Shown piece by piece: positions 43,030 through 54,575 of a stretch of DNA of 64,000 nucleotides; position 1 is the first letter of the stretch; the number at the start of each line of letters is the position of its first letter. Origin of the DNA: Ixodes scapularis (Eukaryota; Arthropoda; Arachnida; Ixodida; Ixodidae); assembly GCF_016920785.2 (NCBI RefSeq), contig NW_024609846.1, positions 92,026,888 through 92,090,887 on the forward strand. Reading direction: 5' to 3'. The notes under the pieces are model-generated. The model did not search any database. It saw only the letters and a program-made list of their open reading frames with translations, and had not been told where the DNA came from. The position numbers and the translations under genes were made by a program.

Positions 43030-46000
43030 AAAAATGCCAAAATGAGTGGGCGTGGTCCAGACATTTTGGCCAACGCGACATGAAGAGTACCATTTATGGC
43101 GACGTTTAGCACGCTGTTACTGCTAATTAATTAATCTTATGTAGGTTTGCTGCGCGTGCGCCCAAGAGCTTTTGAAACGGCCCAGTATCTCTTAAGTCAT
43201 CACAACCTCAGACGTCAAAATCAAGCAAAAAAGGGGCGTGTCCCAGAAATTTGGCATACGCGCCGCCAATTGTACCATCAATGGCGAAACTCAGCACTCT
43301 ATAAGCCATAATAATGCATCTCTTCTAGTTCTGCGACGCATATGCCCGAGTGCTTTTGAAGCGGCCCAGAATTTATTTAGTTATCGCTCTCCAAAGGTTG
43401 CCTCAGACGCCAAAATTAGCCAAAAAAGGGGCGTTTTCCACAAATTCGGGCATACACGCCGTCAATTGTACCATCAATGGCGACGCTCAGTAGTCTGTAA
43501 TTCATTATACGGAATCTCCTCTAGGTCTATGACACGTATGCCCGAGTGCTTTTGAAGCGGCCCAGAATTTATTTAGTTATCGCTCTCCAAAGGTTGCCTC
43601 AGACGCCAAAATCAGCCAAAAAGGGGGCGTTTCCCACAAATTCGGGCATACGCGCCGTCAATTGTACCATCAATGGCGACACTCAGCAGTCTGTAATTCA
43701 TTATAAGGAATCTCCTTTAGGTCTATGACACGTATGCCCGAGTGCTTTTGAAGCGGCCCAGAATTTATTTAGTTATCGCTCTCCAAAGGTTGCCTCAGAC
43801 GCCAAAATCAGCCAAAAAGGGGGCGTTTTCCACAAATTCCGGCATACGCGCCGTCAATTGTACCATCAATGGCGACACTCAGCAGTCTGTAATTCATTAT
43901 AAGGAATCTCCTCTAGGTCTATGACACGTATGCCCGAGTGCTTTTGAAGCGGCACAGAAGTTATTTAGTTATCGCTCTCCAAAGGTTGCCTCAGACGCCA
44001 AAATCAGCCAAAAAGGGGGCGTTTCCCACAAATTCCGGCATACGCGCCGTCAAATGTACCATCAATGGCGACACTCAGCAGTCTGTAATTCATTATAAGG
44101 AATCTCCTCTAGGTCTATGACACGTATGCCCGAGTGCTTTTGAAGCGGCCCAGAATTTATTTAGTTATCGCTCTCCAAAGGTTGCCTCAGACGCCAAAAT
44201 TAGCCAGAAAGGGGGCGTTTCCCACAAATTCGGGCATACGCGCCGTCAATCGTACCATCAATGGCGACGCTCAGCAGTCTGTAATTCATTATAAGGAATC
44301 TCCTCTAGGTCTATGACACGTATGCCCGAGTGCATTTGAAGCGGCCCAGAATTTATTTAGTTATCGCTCTCCAAAGGTTGCCTCAGACGCCAAAACCAGC
44401 CAAAAAAGGGGCGTTTCCCACAAATTCCGGCATACGCGCCGTCAATTGTACCATCAATGGCGACACTCAGCAGTCTGTAATTCATTATAAGGAATCTCCT
44501 CTAGGTCAATGACACGTATGCCCGAGTGCTTTTGAAGCGGCCCAGAATTTATTTAGTTATCGCTCTCCAAAGGTTGCCTCAGACGCCAAAACCAGCCAAA
44601 AAAGGGGCGTTTCCCACAAATTCCGGCATACGCGCCGTCAATTGTACGATCAATGGCGACGCTCAGCAGTCTGTAATTCATTATAAGGAATCCCCTCTAG
44701 GTCTATGACACGTATGCCCGAGTGCTTTTGAAGCGGCCCAGAATTTATTTAGTTATCGCTCTCCAAAGGTTGCCTCAGACGCCAAAACCAGCCAAAAAAG
44801 GGGCGTTTCCCACAAATTCCGGCATACGCGCCGTCAATTGTACCATCAATGGCGACACTCAGCAGTCTGTAATTCATTATACGCAATCTCCTCTAGGTCT
44901 ATGACACGTATGCCCGAGTGCTTTTGAAGCGGCCCAGAATTTATTTAGTTATCGCTCTCCAAAGGTTGCCTCAGACGCCAAAATCAGCCAAAAAAGGGGC
45001 GTTTTCCACAAATTCGGGCATACGCGCCGTCAATTGCACGATCAATGGCGACGCTCAGCAGTCTGTAATTCATTATAAGGAATCTCCTCTAGGTCTATGA
45101 CACGAATGCCCGAGTGCTTTTGAAGCGGCCCAGAATTTATTTAGTTATCGCTCTCCAAAGGTTGCCTCAGACGCCAAAATCAGCCAAAAAGGGGGCGTTT
45201 CCCACAAATTCCGGCATACGCGCCGTCAATTGTACCATCAATGGCGACACTCAGCAGTCTGTAATTCATTATAAGGAATCTCCTCTAGGTCAATGACACG
45301 TATGCCCGAGTGCTTTTGAAGTGGCCCAGAATTTATTTAGTTATCGCTCTCCAAAGGTTGCCTCAGACGCCAAAATCAGCCAAAAAAGGGGCGTTTCCCA
45401 CAAATTCGGGCATACGCGCCGTCAATTGTACGATCAATGGCGACGCTCAGCAGTCTGTAATTCATTATAAGGAATCTCCTCTGGGTCTATGACACGTATG
45501 CCCGAGTGCTTTTGAAGCGGCCCAGAATTTATTTAGTTATCGCTCTCCAAAGGTTGCCTCAGACGCCAAAATCAGCCAAAAAAGGGGCGTTTCCCACAAA
45601 TTCGGGCATACGCGCCGTCAATTGTACCATCAATGGCGACACTCAGCAGTCTGTAATTCATTATAAGGAATCTCCTCTAGGTCTATGACCCGTATGCCCG
45701 AGTGCTTTTGAAGCGGCCCAGAGTTTATTTAGTTATCGCTCTCCAAATGTTGCCTCAGACGCCAAAACCAGCCAAAAAGGGGGCGTTTCCCACAAATTCC
45801 GGCATACGCGCCGTCAATTGTACCATCTATGGCGACACTCAGCAGTCTGTAATTCATTATAAGGAATCTCCTCTAGGTCTATGACACGTATGCCCGAGTG
45901 CTTTTGAAGCGGCCCAGAATTTATTTAGTTATCGCTCTCCAAAGGTTGCCTCAGACGCCAAAATCAGCCAAAAAGGGGGCGTTTCCCACAAATTCGGGCA

Positions 46001-49000
46001 TACGCGCCGTCAATTGTACCATCAATGGCGACACTCAGCAGTCTGTAATTCATTATAAGGAATCTCCTCTAGGTTTATGACACGAATGCCCGAGTGCTTT
46101 TGAAGCGGCCCAGAATTTATTTAGTTATCGCTCTCCAAAGGTTGCCTCAGACGCCAAAATCAGCCGAAAAGGGGGCGTTTCCCACAAATTCCGGCATACG
46201 CGCCGTCAATTGTACCATCAATGGCGACACTCAGCAGTCTGTAATTCATTATAAGGAATCTCCTCTAGGTCAATGACACGTATGCCCGAGTGCTTTTGAA
46301 GTGGCCCAGAATTTATTCAGTTATCGCTCTCCAAAGGTTGCCTCAGACGCCAAAATCAGCCAAAAAAGGGGCGTTTCCCACAAATTCGGGCATACGCGCC
46401 GTCAATTGTACGATCAATGGCGACGCTCAGCAGTCTGTAATTCATTATAAGGAATCTCCTCTAGGTCTATGACACGTATGCCCGAGTGCTTTTGAAGCGG
46501 CCCAGAATTTATTTAGTTATCGCTCTCCAAAGGTTGCCTCAGACGCCAAAACCAGCCAAAAAAGGGGCGTTTCCCACAAATTCCGGCATACGCGCCGTCA
46601 ATTGTACGATCAATGGCGACGCTCAGCAGTCTGTAATTCATTATAAGGAATCCCCTCTAGGTCTATGACACGTATGCCCGAGTGCTTTTGAAGCGGCCCA
46701 GAATTTATTTAGTTATCGCTCTCCAAAGGTTGCCTCAGACGCCAAAACCAGCCAAAAAAGGGGCGTTTCCCACAAATTCCGGCATACGCGCCGTCAATTG
46801 TACGATCAATGGCGACGCTCAGCAGTCTGTAATTCATTATAAGGAATCCCCTCTAGGTCTATGACACGTATGCCCGAGTGCTTTTGAAGCGGCCCAGAAT
46901 TTATTTAGTTATCGCTCTCCAAAGGTTGCCTCAGACGCCAAAACCAGCCAAAAAAGGGGCGTTTCCCACAAATTCCGGCATACGCGCCGTCAATTGTACC
47001 ATCAATGGCGACACTCAGCAGTCTGTAATTCATTATACGCAATCTCCTCTAGGTCTATGACACGAATGCCCGAGTGCTTTTGAAGCGGCCCAGAATTTAT
47101 TTAGTTATCGCTCTCCAAAGGTTGCCTCAGACGCCAAAATCAGCCAAAAAAGGGGCGTTTCCCACAAATTCGGGCATACGCGCCGTCAATTGTACGATCA
47201 ATGGCGACGCTCAGCAGTCTGTAATTCATTATAAGGAATCTCCTCTAGGTCAATGACACGTATGCCCGAGTGCTTTTGAAGTGGCCCAGAATTTATTTAG
47301 TTATCGCTCTCCAAAGGTTGCCTCAGATGCCAAAATCAGCCAAAAAGGGGGCGTTTCCCACAAATTCGGGCATACGCGCCGTCAATTGTACGATCAATGG
47401 CGACACTCAGCAGTCTGTAATTCATTATACGCAATCTCCTCTAGGTCTATGACACGAATGCCCGAGTGCTTTTGAAGCGGCCCAGAATTTATTTAGTTAT
47501 CGCTCTCCAAAGGTTGCCTCAGATGCCAAAATCAGCCAAAAAGGGGGCGTTTCCCACAAATTCCGGCATACGCGCCGTCAATTGTACCATCAATGGCGAC
47601 ACTCAGCAGTCTGTAATTCATTATAAGGAATCTCCTCTAGGTCAATGACACGTATGCCCGAGTGCTTTTGAAGTGGCCCAGAATTTATTTAGTTATCGCT
47701 CTCCAAAGGTTGCCTCAGACGCCAAAATCAGCCAGAAAGGGGGCGTTTCCCACAAATTCGGGCATACGCGCCGTCAATTGTACGATCAATGGCGACGCTC
47801 AGCAGTCTGTAATTCATTATAAGGAATCTCCTCTGGGTCTATGACACGTATGCCCGAGTGCCTTTGAAGCGGCCCAGAATTTATTTAGTTATCGCTCTCC
47901 AAAGGTTGCCTCAGACGCCAAAATCAGCCAAAAAAGGGGCGTTTCCCACAAATTCGGGCATACGCGCCGTCAATTGTACCATCAATGGCGACACTCAGCA
48001 GTCTGTAATTCATTATAAGGAATCTCCTCTAGGTCTATGACCCGTATGCCCGAGTGCTTTTGAAGCGGCCCAGAATTTATTTAGTTATCGCTCTCCAAAG
48101 GTTGCCTCAGACGCCAAAATCAGCCAAAAAGGGGGCGTTTCCCACAAATTCGGGCATACGCGCCGTCAATTGTACCATCAATGGCGACACTCAGCAGTCT
48201 GTAATTCATTATAAGGAATCTCCTCTAGGTCAATGACACGTATGCCCGAGTGCTTTTGAAGTGGCCCAGAATTTATTTAGTTATCGCTCTCCAAAGGTTG
48301 CCTCAGACGCCAAAATCAGCCAGAAAGGGGGCGTTTCCCACAAATTCGGGCATACGCGCCGTCAATTTTACCATCAATGGCGACGCTCAGCAGTCTGTAA
48401 TTCATTATAAGGAATCTCCTCTAGGTCTATGACACGAATGCCCGAGTGCTTTTGAAGCGGCCCAGAATTTATTTAGTTATCGCTCTCCAAAGGTTGCCTC
48501 AGACGCCAAAATCAGCCAAAAAGGGGGCGTTTCCCACAAATTCCGGCATACGCGCCGTCAATTGTACCATCAATGGCGACACTCAGCAGTCTGTAATTCA
48601 TTATAAGGAATCTCCTCTAGGTCAATGACACGTATGCCCGAGTGCTTTTGAAGTGGCCCAGAATTTATTTAGTTATCGCTCTCCAAAGGTTGCCTCAGAC
48701 GCCAAAATCAGCCAAAAAGGGGGCGTTTTCCACAAATTCGGGCATACGCGCCGTCAATTGTACGATCAATGGCGACGCTCAGCAGTCTGTAATTCATTAT
48801 AAGGAATCTCCTCTGGGTCTATGACACGTATGCCCGAGTGCTTTTGAAGCGGCCCAGAATTTATTTAGTTATCGCTCTCCAAAGGTTGCCTCAGACGCCA
48901 AAATCAGCCAAAAAAGGGGCGTTTCCCACAAATTCGGGCATACGCGCCGTCAATTGTACCATCAATGGCGACACTCAGCAGTCTGTAATTCATTATAAGG

Positions 49001-50255
49001 AATCTCCTCTAGGTCTATGACCCGTATGCCCGAGTGCTTTTGAAGCGGCCCAGAATTTATTTAGTTATCGCTCTCCAAATGTTGCCTCAGACGCCAAAAC
49101 CAGCCAAAAAGGGGGCGTTTCCCACAAATTCCGGCATACGCGCCGTCAATTGTACCATCTATGGCGACACTCAGCAGTCTGTAATTCATTATAAGGAATC
49201 TCCTCTAGGTCTATGACACGTATGCCCGAGTGCTTTTGAAGCGGCCCAGAATTTATTTAGTTATCGCTCTCCAAAGGTTGCCTCAGACGCCAAAATCAGC
49301 CAAAAAGTGGGCGTTTCCCACAAATTCGGGCATACGCGCCGTCAATTGTACCATCAATGGCGACACTCAGCAGTCTGTAATTCATTATAAGGAATCTCCT
49401 CTAGGTCAATGACACGTATGCCCGAGTGCTTTTGAAGTGGCCCAGAATTTATTTAGTTATCGCTCTCCAAAGGTTGCTTCAGACGCCAAAATCAGCCAGA
49501 AAGGGGGCGTTTCCCACAAATTCGGGCATACGCGCCGTCAATTTTACCATCAATGGCGACGCTCAGCAGTCTGTAATTCATTATAAGGAATCTCCTCGAG
49601 GTCTATGACACGTATGCCCGAGTGCTTTTGAAGCGGCCCAGAATTTATTTAGTTATCGCTCTCCAAAGGTTGCCTCAGACGCCAAAATCAGCCAAAAAGG
49701 GGGCGTTCCCACAAATTCGGGCATACGCGCCGTCAATTGTACCATCAATGGCGACACTCAGCAGTCTGTAATTCATTATAAGGAATCTCCTCTAGGCCTA
49801 TGACACGTATGCCCGAGTGCTTTTGAAGCGGCCCAGAATTTATTTAGTTATCGCTCTCCAAAGGTTGCCTCAGACGCCAAAACCAGCCAAAAAGGGGGCG
49901 TTTCCCACAAATTCCGGCATACGCGCCGTCAATTGTACCATCTATGGCGACACTCAGCAGTCTGTAATTCATTATAAGGAATCTCCTTTAGGTCTATGAC
50001 ACGAATGCCCGAGTGCTTTTGAAGCGGCCCAGAATTTATTTAGTTATCGCTCTCCAAAGGTTGCCTCAAACGCCAAAACCAGCCAAAAAGGGGGCGTTTC
50101 CCACAAATTCCGGCATACGCGCCGTCAATTGTACCATCAATGGCGACACTCAGCAGTCTGTAATTCATTATAAGGAATCTCCTCTAGGTCTATGACACGT
50201 ATGCCCGAGTGCTTTTGAAGCGGCCCAGAAGTTATTTAGTTATCGCTCTCCAAAC
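43030..50255. repeat. Tandem satellite array, 196-bp monomer
   Basis: A head-to-tail array with exact 196-bp spacing from about 43,350 to 50,208, about 35 full units, plus a 47-bp partial unit ending abruptly near 50,253. One unit (starting about 49,622) is 195 bp because of a 1-bp deletion. Two diverged units precede the array (about 43,030-43,165 and 43,166-43,349; the latter 184 bp). Core units differ at only a few positions, for example GAAGCGGCCC versus GAAGTGGCCC and AAAATCAGCC versus AAAACCAGCC. Each unit has a 183-bp open frame, but since 196 is not a multiple of 3 the frame does not run from unit to unit. Confidence 0.98.
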
Positions 50256-52184
50256 GTACGCGACGCCATATCCCATGTTACAGTAGCCATGTCCTCCGGA
50301 TTTCGACAACAGCGCCACTCGCGGCAGTCTGCACTTCTGGCTTCACACGGCCGATGGGACGCCGCCGACACTTTTTCCACTGCCCCTATATTCTAGTTCA
50401 GTGTAACCAGAGCGCCGACGTTAGAACGCACGACTCGAGAGCGCTGCGACAGGAGCGCGCTTGCCATTAGAGTGCACGTCACAAGAGCGCATGACCAGTA
50501 GAGCGCATGTCACGAGATTGATTACCTTGTCCGAAAAAGAAGCTTTATTGTACGCAAACACTTTAAAGCACACAGAACCACTTGACGATCAGCTGGGTGC
50601 AGGAGCCGAGATTGAATGTTATTTCGAATGGTGAAGTTGTGTACATTAGGAAGTGACTTCATACTCAACCATAACCACATTTTCTGAGTTCCAAGTTTGC
50701 GAAGCGCTGCTCAACAACACAAGGTGCACCTCACTAGACTGTTTTTCTCTACCACACAAACTTATGGTGTAGTGGAAAGTCATCACTGGGGCCACTAACT
50801 TTAGCGCGTCGGTGTCGCATTGGCCCTGACAGCATTCACAAACACGTTATGAAAGTGCGTCACACACCGCTAACAAATAAATGCGCCCCGCAAACTCAAT
50901 AATGAGCGGCCGCATCATCGACGTCTGTCCTGAGCCGACTCTGCATGCCATTCGTGCCTTCTTTTTCTGGACAGCATCTCCGTCGCAGTGCACACCGATG
51001 TTGCGATCGCCGGAGTACGGTAGAAGCTGGCCGTGTAGTTTCCGCTTCTTTTTTGTTGCGCGAGCGCTTGCTGCAGCCCAACGCACCACCGTCTTCCATA
51101 GCTCTGTTGCAAATCGCGGTCGTCTCAACCACCAGCATGGTCGACACCGGCGTGCGACGTCCTTTTGTGGCGTAGGTGCAGCCCATGTATAGTACAATGG
51201 TTTGTTTTAGGCTTCATCTAGCAGTCTGAAGAGTCTAGGACGTTTCGGTGCTCGAAATATTCGGTGTGCGGAGTTTTTGTTGCATGGTCGTGGAACACAA
51301 AGCGACGCAAAGAGTCGCTTTTGTCCTTATTTTACGATTATTGTTAGCCCGAACTTCATAAAAAAATGTCATCTTCTCTTTCTGCTCGACTTTTTAGCAG
51401 ACACCACCGCCCCACGGGCGTTAGAGCATGTGTCTTCTCGCCTCCGACCACAATGAATAAACTTGCACCCCCGTGTAGCGTCTTTTGGGAAGCCGGGATA
51501 AGGGACTGCAATGATGCTCGACGATTCCTCAGAAGCGTTGCTAGCAACGCCGATTAGGTCACAGAGCAGTGAGCACACGCGTTTTGTAAATAAAAGGAGT
51601 TCACATTACCCTTTGTGCATGATTATATTTCTTTTGAAGGCAGCTGGCCTCAGACTCTTACTTTATTACGTATACGAGGACTCACCTGTGATACGTGGGC
51701 GTTATAGTATTTGGGAGGGCTAGAAACTGGCATTCTTTCCGGAATATATTATTATCAAGCCACGCATGCGAATAACTTCATATGCGTATGCTTATGCACG
51801 TTACATACCTATCATCCAGACATATTTATGACAAATCTTAATAAAGATGTCCTAGACGTATAGCCTAACCTTTAGAATATTAAAGCATGCTATTGCCAGA
51901 AATGACGGGCCGTTTACACCGAAATATCCGTGCACCTTACGTCTTTTATGAACATGTCCTCATTGGATCACACAGGCAAATAATTGCTTAATTACACGTA
52001 TCGTATATTTTCATTAGGGGAAAAATATAGTCAAATAAGACATCTTGATAATTACATCCATTATATTTTATGCGCCACTGCCGCCACAATCGAACATTCA
52101 AATGTCCGCAATGCCTGCTGGAAAGCTCAGCTATTTGAACTTCCAAACGTCTGTTTACACAAAAATCTCCATGCAGCAAAAAGT

Positions 52185-52262
52185 CCTTGCACCGAAAAGT
52201 CCGTGCTCCGAAATGTCGGCACCGAAACGACCTACACCGAAACGTCCTACACTGAATTGTTC
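52185..52262. repeat. Degenerate 14-16-bp minisatellite
   Basis: About five imperfect copies of a unit such as CACCGAAACGTCCTA occur in a row. The 121-codon minus-strand frame across it, with its repeated FRCR/FGVGRFG pattern, is a by-product. Confidence 0.65.
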
Positions 52263-52659
52263 GGATCCCCAGTCTGAAGAATCCAACAACCTTGCGAATA
52301 AAGACAGAGACATTTGACTCTCCTTGTATTTTTCGAAATTTGTAAAACGCCAAGTATCCGGGTTCATCAGAGATTTAAGCCATAACTGCAGCGACTGGCG
52401 GCTTCATAATAATATATAAAAACAAAACTTATGCAAACTTTCACAAGAGCGGTCGTTGAAACAGGGCGCTCTCGCACTACGCTTAAAAATATTGAATTAA
52501 AAAAAAAAGAAGCAATATTGGAACGGGGTGTGTGTGATTCATGCTGAAAGCGAGGACGGGGGGGGGGGGGGGGGTGCACTTATCATTCTTCTTTGTTCAG
52601 TATACCAGGAACTCTGTGATAACGTTATTGCCCCGTTCAAGGTTTTCGAAACGCACAAT

Positions 52660-52984
52660 GGGGGGGGGGGGGGGGGGGGGGGGAGGGGGTGGGGGTCGCT
52701 TTAGAGCCTGCTTGGGGAATTCCTTCGGGTCGCTGAGGTGGGGCTTGATGGAAGTAGGACATCCGGACGCTACAAGCTATTCCAGCCGATGCACTGCTGT
52801 GAGGGTTTCATTAGCAAAGCGCACATGAAGGCTCCCTAAGTTTCATATGACTTCTCGCTTTTTGGCGCGCATCGCTGCACCAAATCCGAATGCCACGTGT
52901 CACTTTTCCCAGCACTGAGTCACCTCCGATGTCTCATGGTACCGAGGCGCTCGAGGGGGTACGGGGGGGGGGGGGGGGGGGGGG
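52660..52984. repeat. Poly-G tracts
   Basis: Runs of 24 G (52,660-52,683) and 22 G (52,963-52,984), with a further run of 17 at 52,558-52,574. Such tracts can form G-quadruplexes and are also prone to sequencing error. Confidence 0.9.
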
Positions 52985-53239
52985 AGAGGAGGCTTCACTA
53001 CGTTCTTTCTTGTGTTTGGGTTCAATGTTTCAAGCCCAAGTCTGTAAATAGGGCTGTGCGGCTGAAGTTTCGCCGCGCATACGCAGCGCCACTCCTCCCC
53101 CTGGCGAGGCGCGCCCATACTTGTTAGAAGTACGAGGAGCAGACGACGCGGGAGGCTGGTGCGCTTGTCGTGCTGGCCTCGCGCTTCGTAAAGTAATGTA
53201 CCGAATGCAAAAAGTACCCGAATGTCACAGAATCGTATT

Positions 53240-53403
53240 AAACTGAAAGGTATCCACCTCCCGAAAAGTTTTGTTTGGTTCCTAGGAGGTGATTCAAGAA
53301 AGATCGCCAGAAGCATCCCCCGCTCCCTCCCTTCTCCCCCTGCCTACCTTGAGGCCCTCCAGCCAGAAGGCAGATATTCAATAAACGTATTAACCAACCA
53401 ACC
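53240..53403 (+). mobile_element. Probable LINE 3' end with (AACC)n tail
   Basis: Contains GGCAGATATTCAATAAACG (an AATAAA signal) followed by TTAACCAACCAACC ending at 53,403. A short tandem tail after a polyadenylation-like signal is typical of CR1/L2-group elements. Nothing of an ORF remains. Confidence 0.45.
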
Positions 53404-53619
53404 ATGAATCGCCAGCTGTGCGGAGGACAGGTTTAATTATTGTTTCTCTATCTTGTCGCGTGATTCATTAATGCAGCTACACTTGCTTGTCACATTAATA
53501 GGAAATTTTCGTAGGTCACACGCGAGAGCATGCAGGGGTTTTGCGTTGCTTGGGGGCGGTAAGAGCTGGCGCCCGTAGGGCCCGCAATCCGACACTGACG
53601 TTCTACGGTAATTCCCTAA

Positions 53620-54575
53620 TGTAATAGCTACGATGGTTCCCCGTAGCTGTCTACAAACGAAACCCGAATATACAGTTACCATATTTTTATATATATAAAA
53701 GACTTTAAATTTGAGGACCAAGCTCACTTTGCTTACCCGCCCATTTTGTTCCCCAGTGTTAACAAGAGAAAGCGGGTAAGCGGCAACAGACTTGGGGAAT
53801 AATTAGGCAGATAATCGTAGCTCCTATTACGTACTGATTTGAACGCATAATTGAAAAGAAATTGACGGCTGTATTCAAGTTTTTTATATATTATTAAAAT
53901 GATGTAGTTAGCCCACAACAGGTATAATTACTTTCCAAGGGCCTCTCAAAATTAGACTAGAACATCCTTGGGTCGATTAATTTGAGCGTGTTGGCAATGT
54001 TAGTTGTTCAATACCTAGTATGGTTCCCCGTGGGTGTCAACAAAATAATCCCGATTATGCAGTTACTATTTTTTAAACAAGTTTAATTTTGAGAACCCAG
54101 CTCACCTTGCTTAGCCAATTTTCCATTTTGATAAATTAGTGGAGACTGGGTCGAGAAAACTAGAAACATCAATCGTGGACAGAAGGAGGTACCTCTCATA
54201 CACGGTTGATATTTTTAGTTTTTTCGCCCCAGTCTCGCGCGATTCATCCAAATTGTTAATATACACACCGGCTCGCCTGCGCTCTCACAGTAATTTCCAT
54301 CAATTTTGTTCCCTGATGCTTACAAGAGAAGGCGAGTAAGCAGCGAAAGACATGAGGGCCAATGAGGCAGATAATCATAGCCCGTATTGAGCACTGACTT
54401 GAGCGCATAGTTGAAAAGAGATTTACACTGACGGCCGTACTCTAGTTCTTGGTTTTTTTTTTAATATTATTAAAATGATGTAGTTAGCCTACAACAGGCA
54501 TAATTACTTTCCAAGTAACTCTACAACATCAAACCCGGACATTCCTCGGTCAATCAATAAGAGTGTGTTGGCAAT
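53620..54575. repeat. Degenerate tandem duplication
   Basis: Unit 1 (about 53,630-54,005) and unit 2 (about 54,020-54,575) share, in order, ATGGTTCCCCGT, CAGTTAC, AGCTCAC.TTGCTTA, CAAGAGAA, GGCAGATAATC, TAATTGAAAAGA, TTAAAATGATGTAGTTAGCC, ATAATTACTTTCCAAG and GTGTTGGCAATGTTAG. Unit 2 carries an extra block of about 170 bp at 54,125-54,295. Confidence 0.65.

Larger units (their letters stand above)
50256..53230. other. Unassigned region right of satellite
   Basis: No gene recognised. Overlapping frames of 60-120 codons at 50,850-51,200 on both strands lack motifs and are typical of a GC-richer repeat. A loose minisatellite with a CCGAAACGTCC-type core lies at about 52,185-52,260. Three poly-G tracts are present (52,558-52,574, 52,660-52,683, 52,963-52,984). 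Confidence 0.4.

Noticed and set aside
43546..50195. Thirty-odd 60-codon open frames in the satellite, nearly identical in sequence
   Set aside because: They follow from recent homogenisation of a unit that happens to have one open frame. They start at GTG, shift frame from unit to unit because 196 is not a multiple of 3, and resemble no protein I know.
43546..50195. CENP-B box in the satellite
   Set aside because: The TTCGGGCATACGCG segment was compared with the TTCGnnnnAnnCGGG consensus on both strands; the fixed positions do not match, so a centromeric role is not supported.
43030..50255. CRISPR array
   Set aside because: Repeats are contiguous 196-bp monomers without unique spacers, the context is eukaryotic, and no cas-like genes are present.
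50847..51197. Overlapping frames of 96-116 codons on both strands
   Set aside because: Mutually overlapping on five frames and without motifs; typical of GC-richer non-coding DNA.
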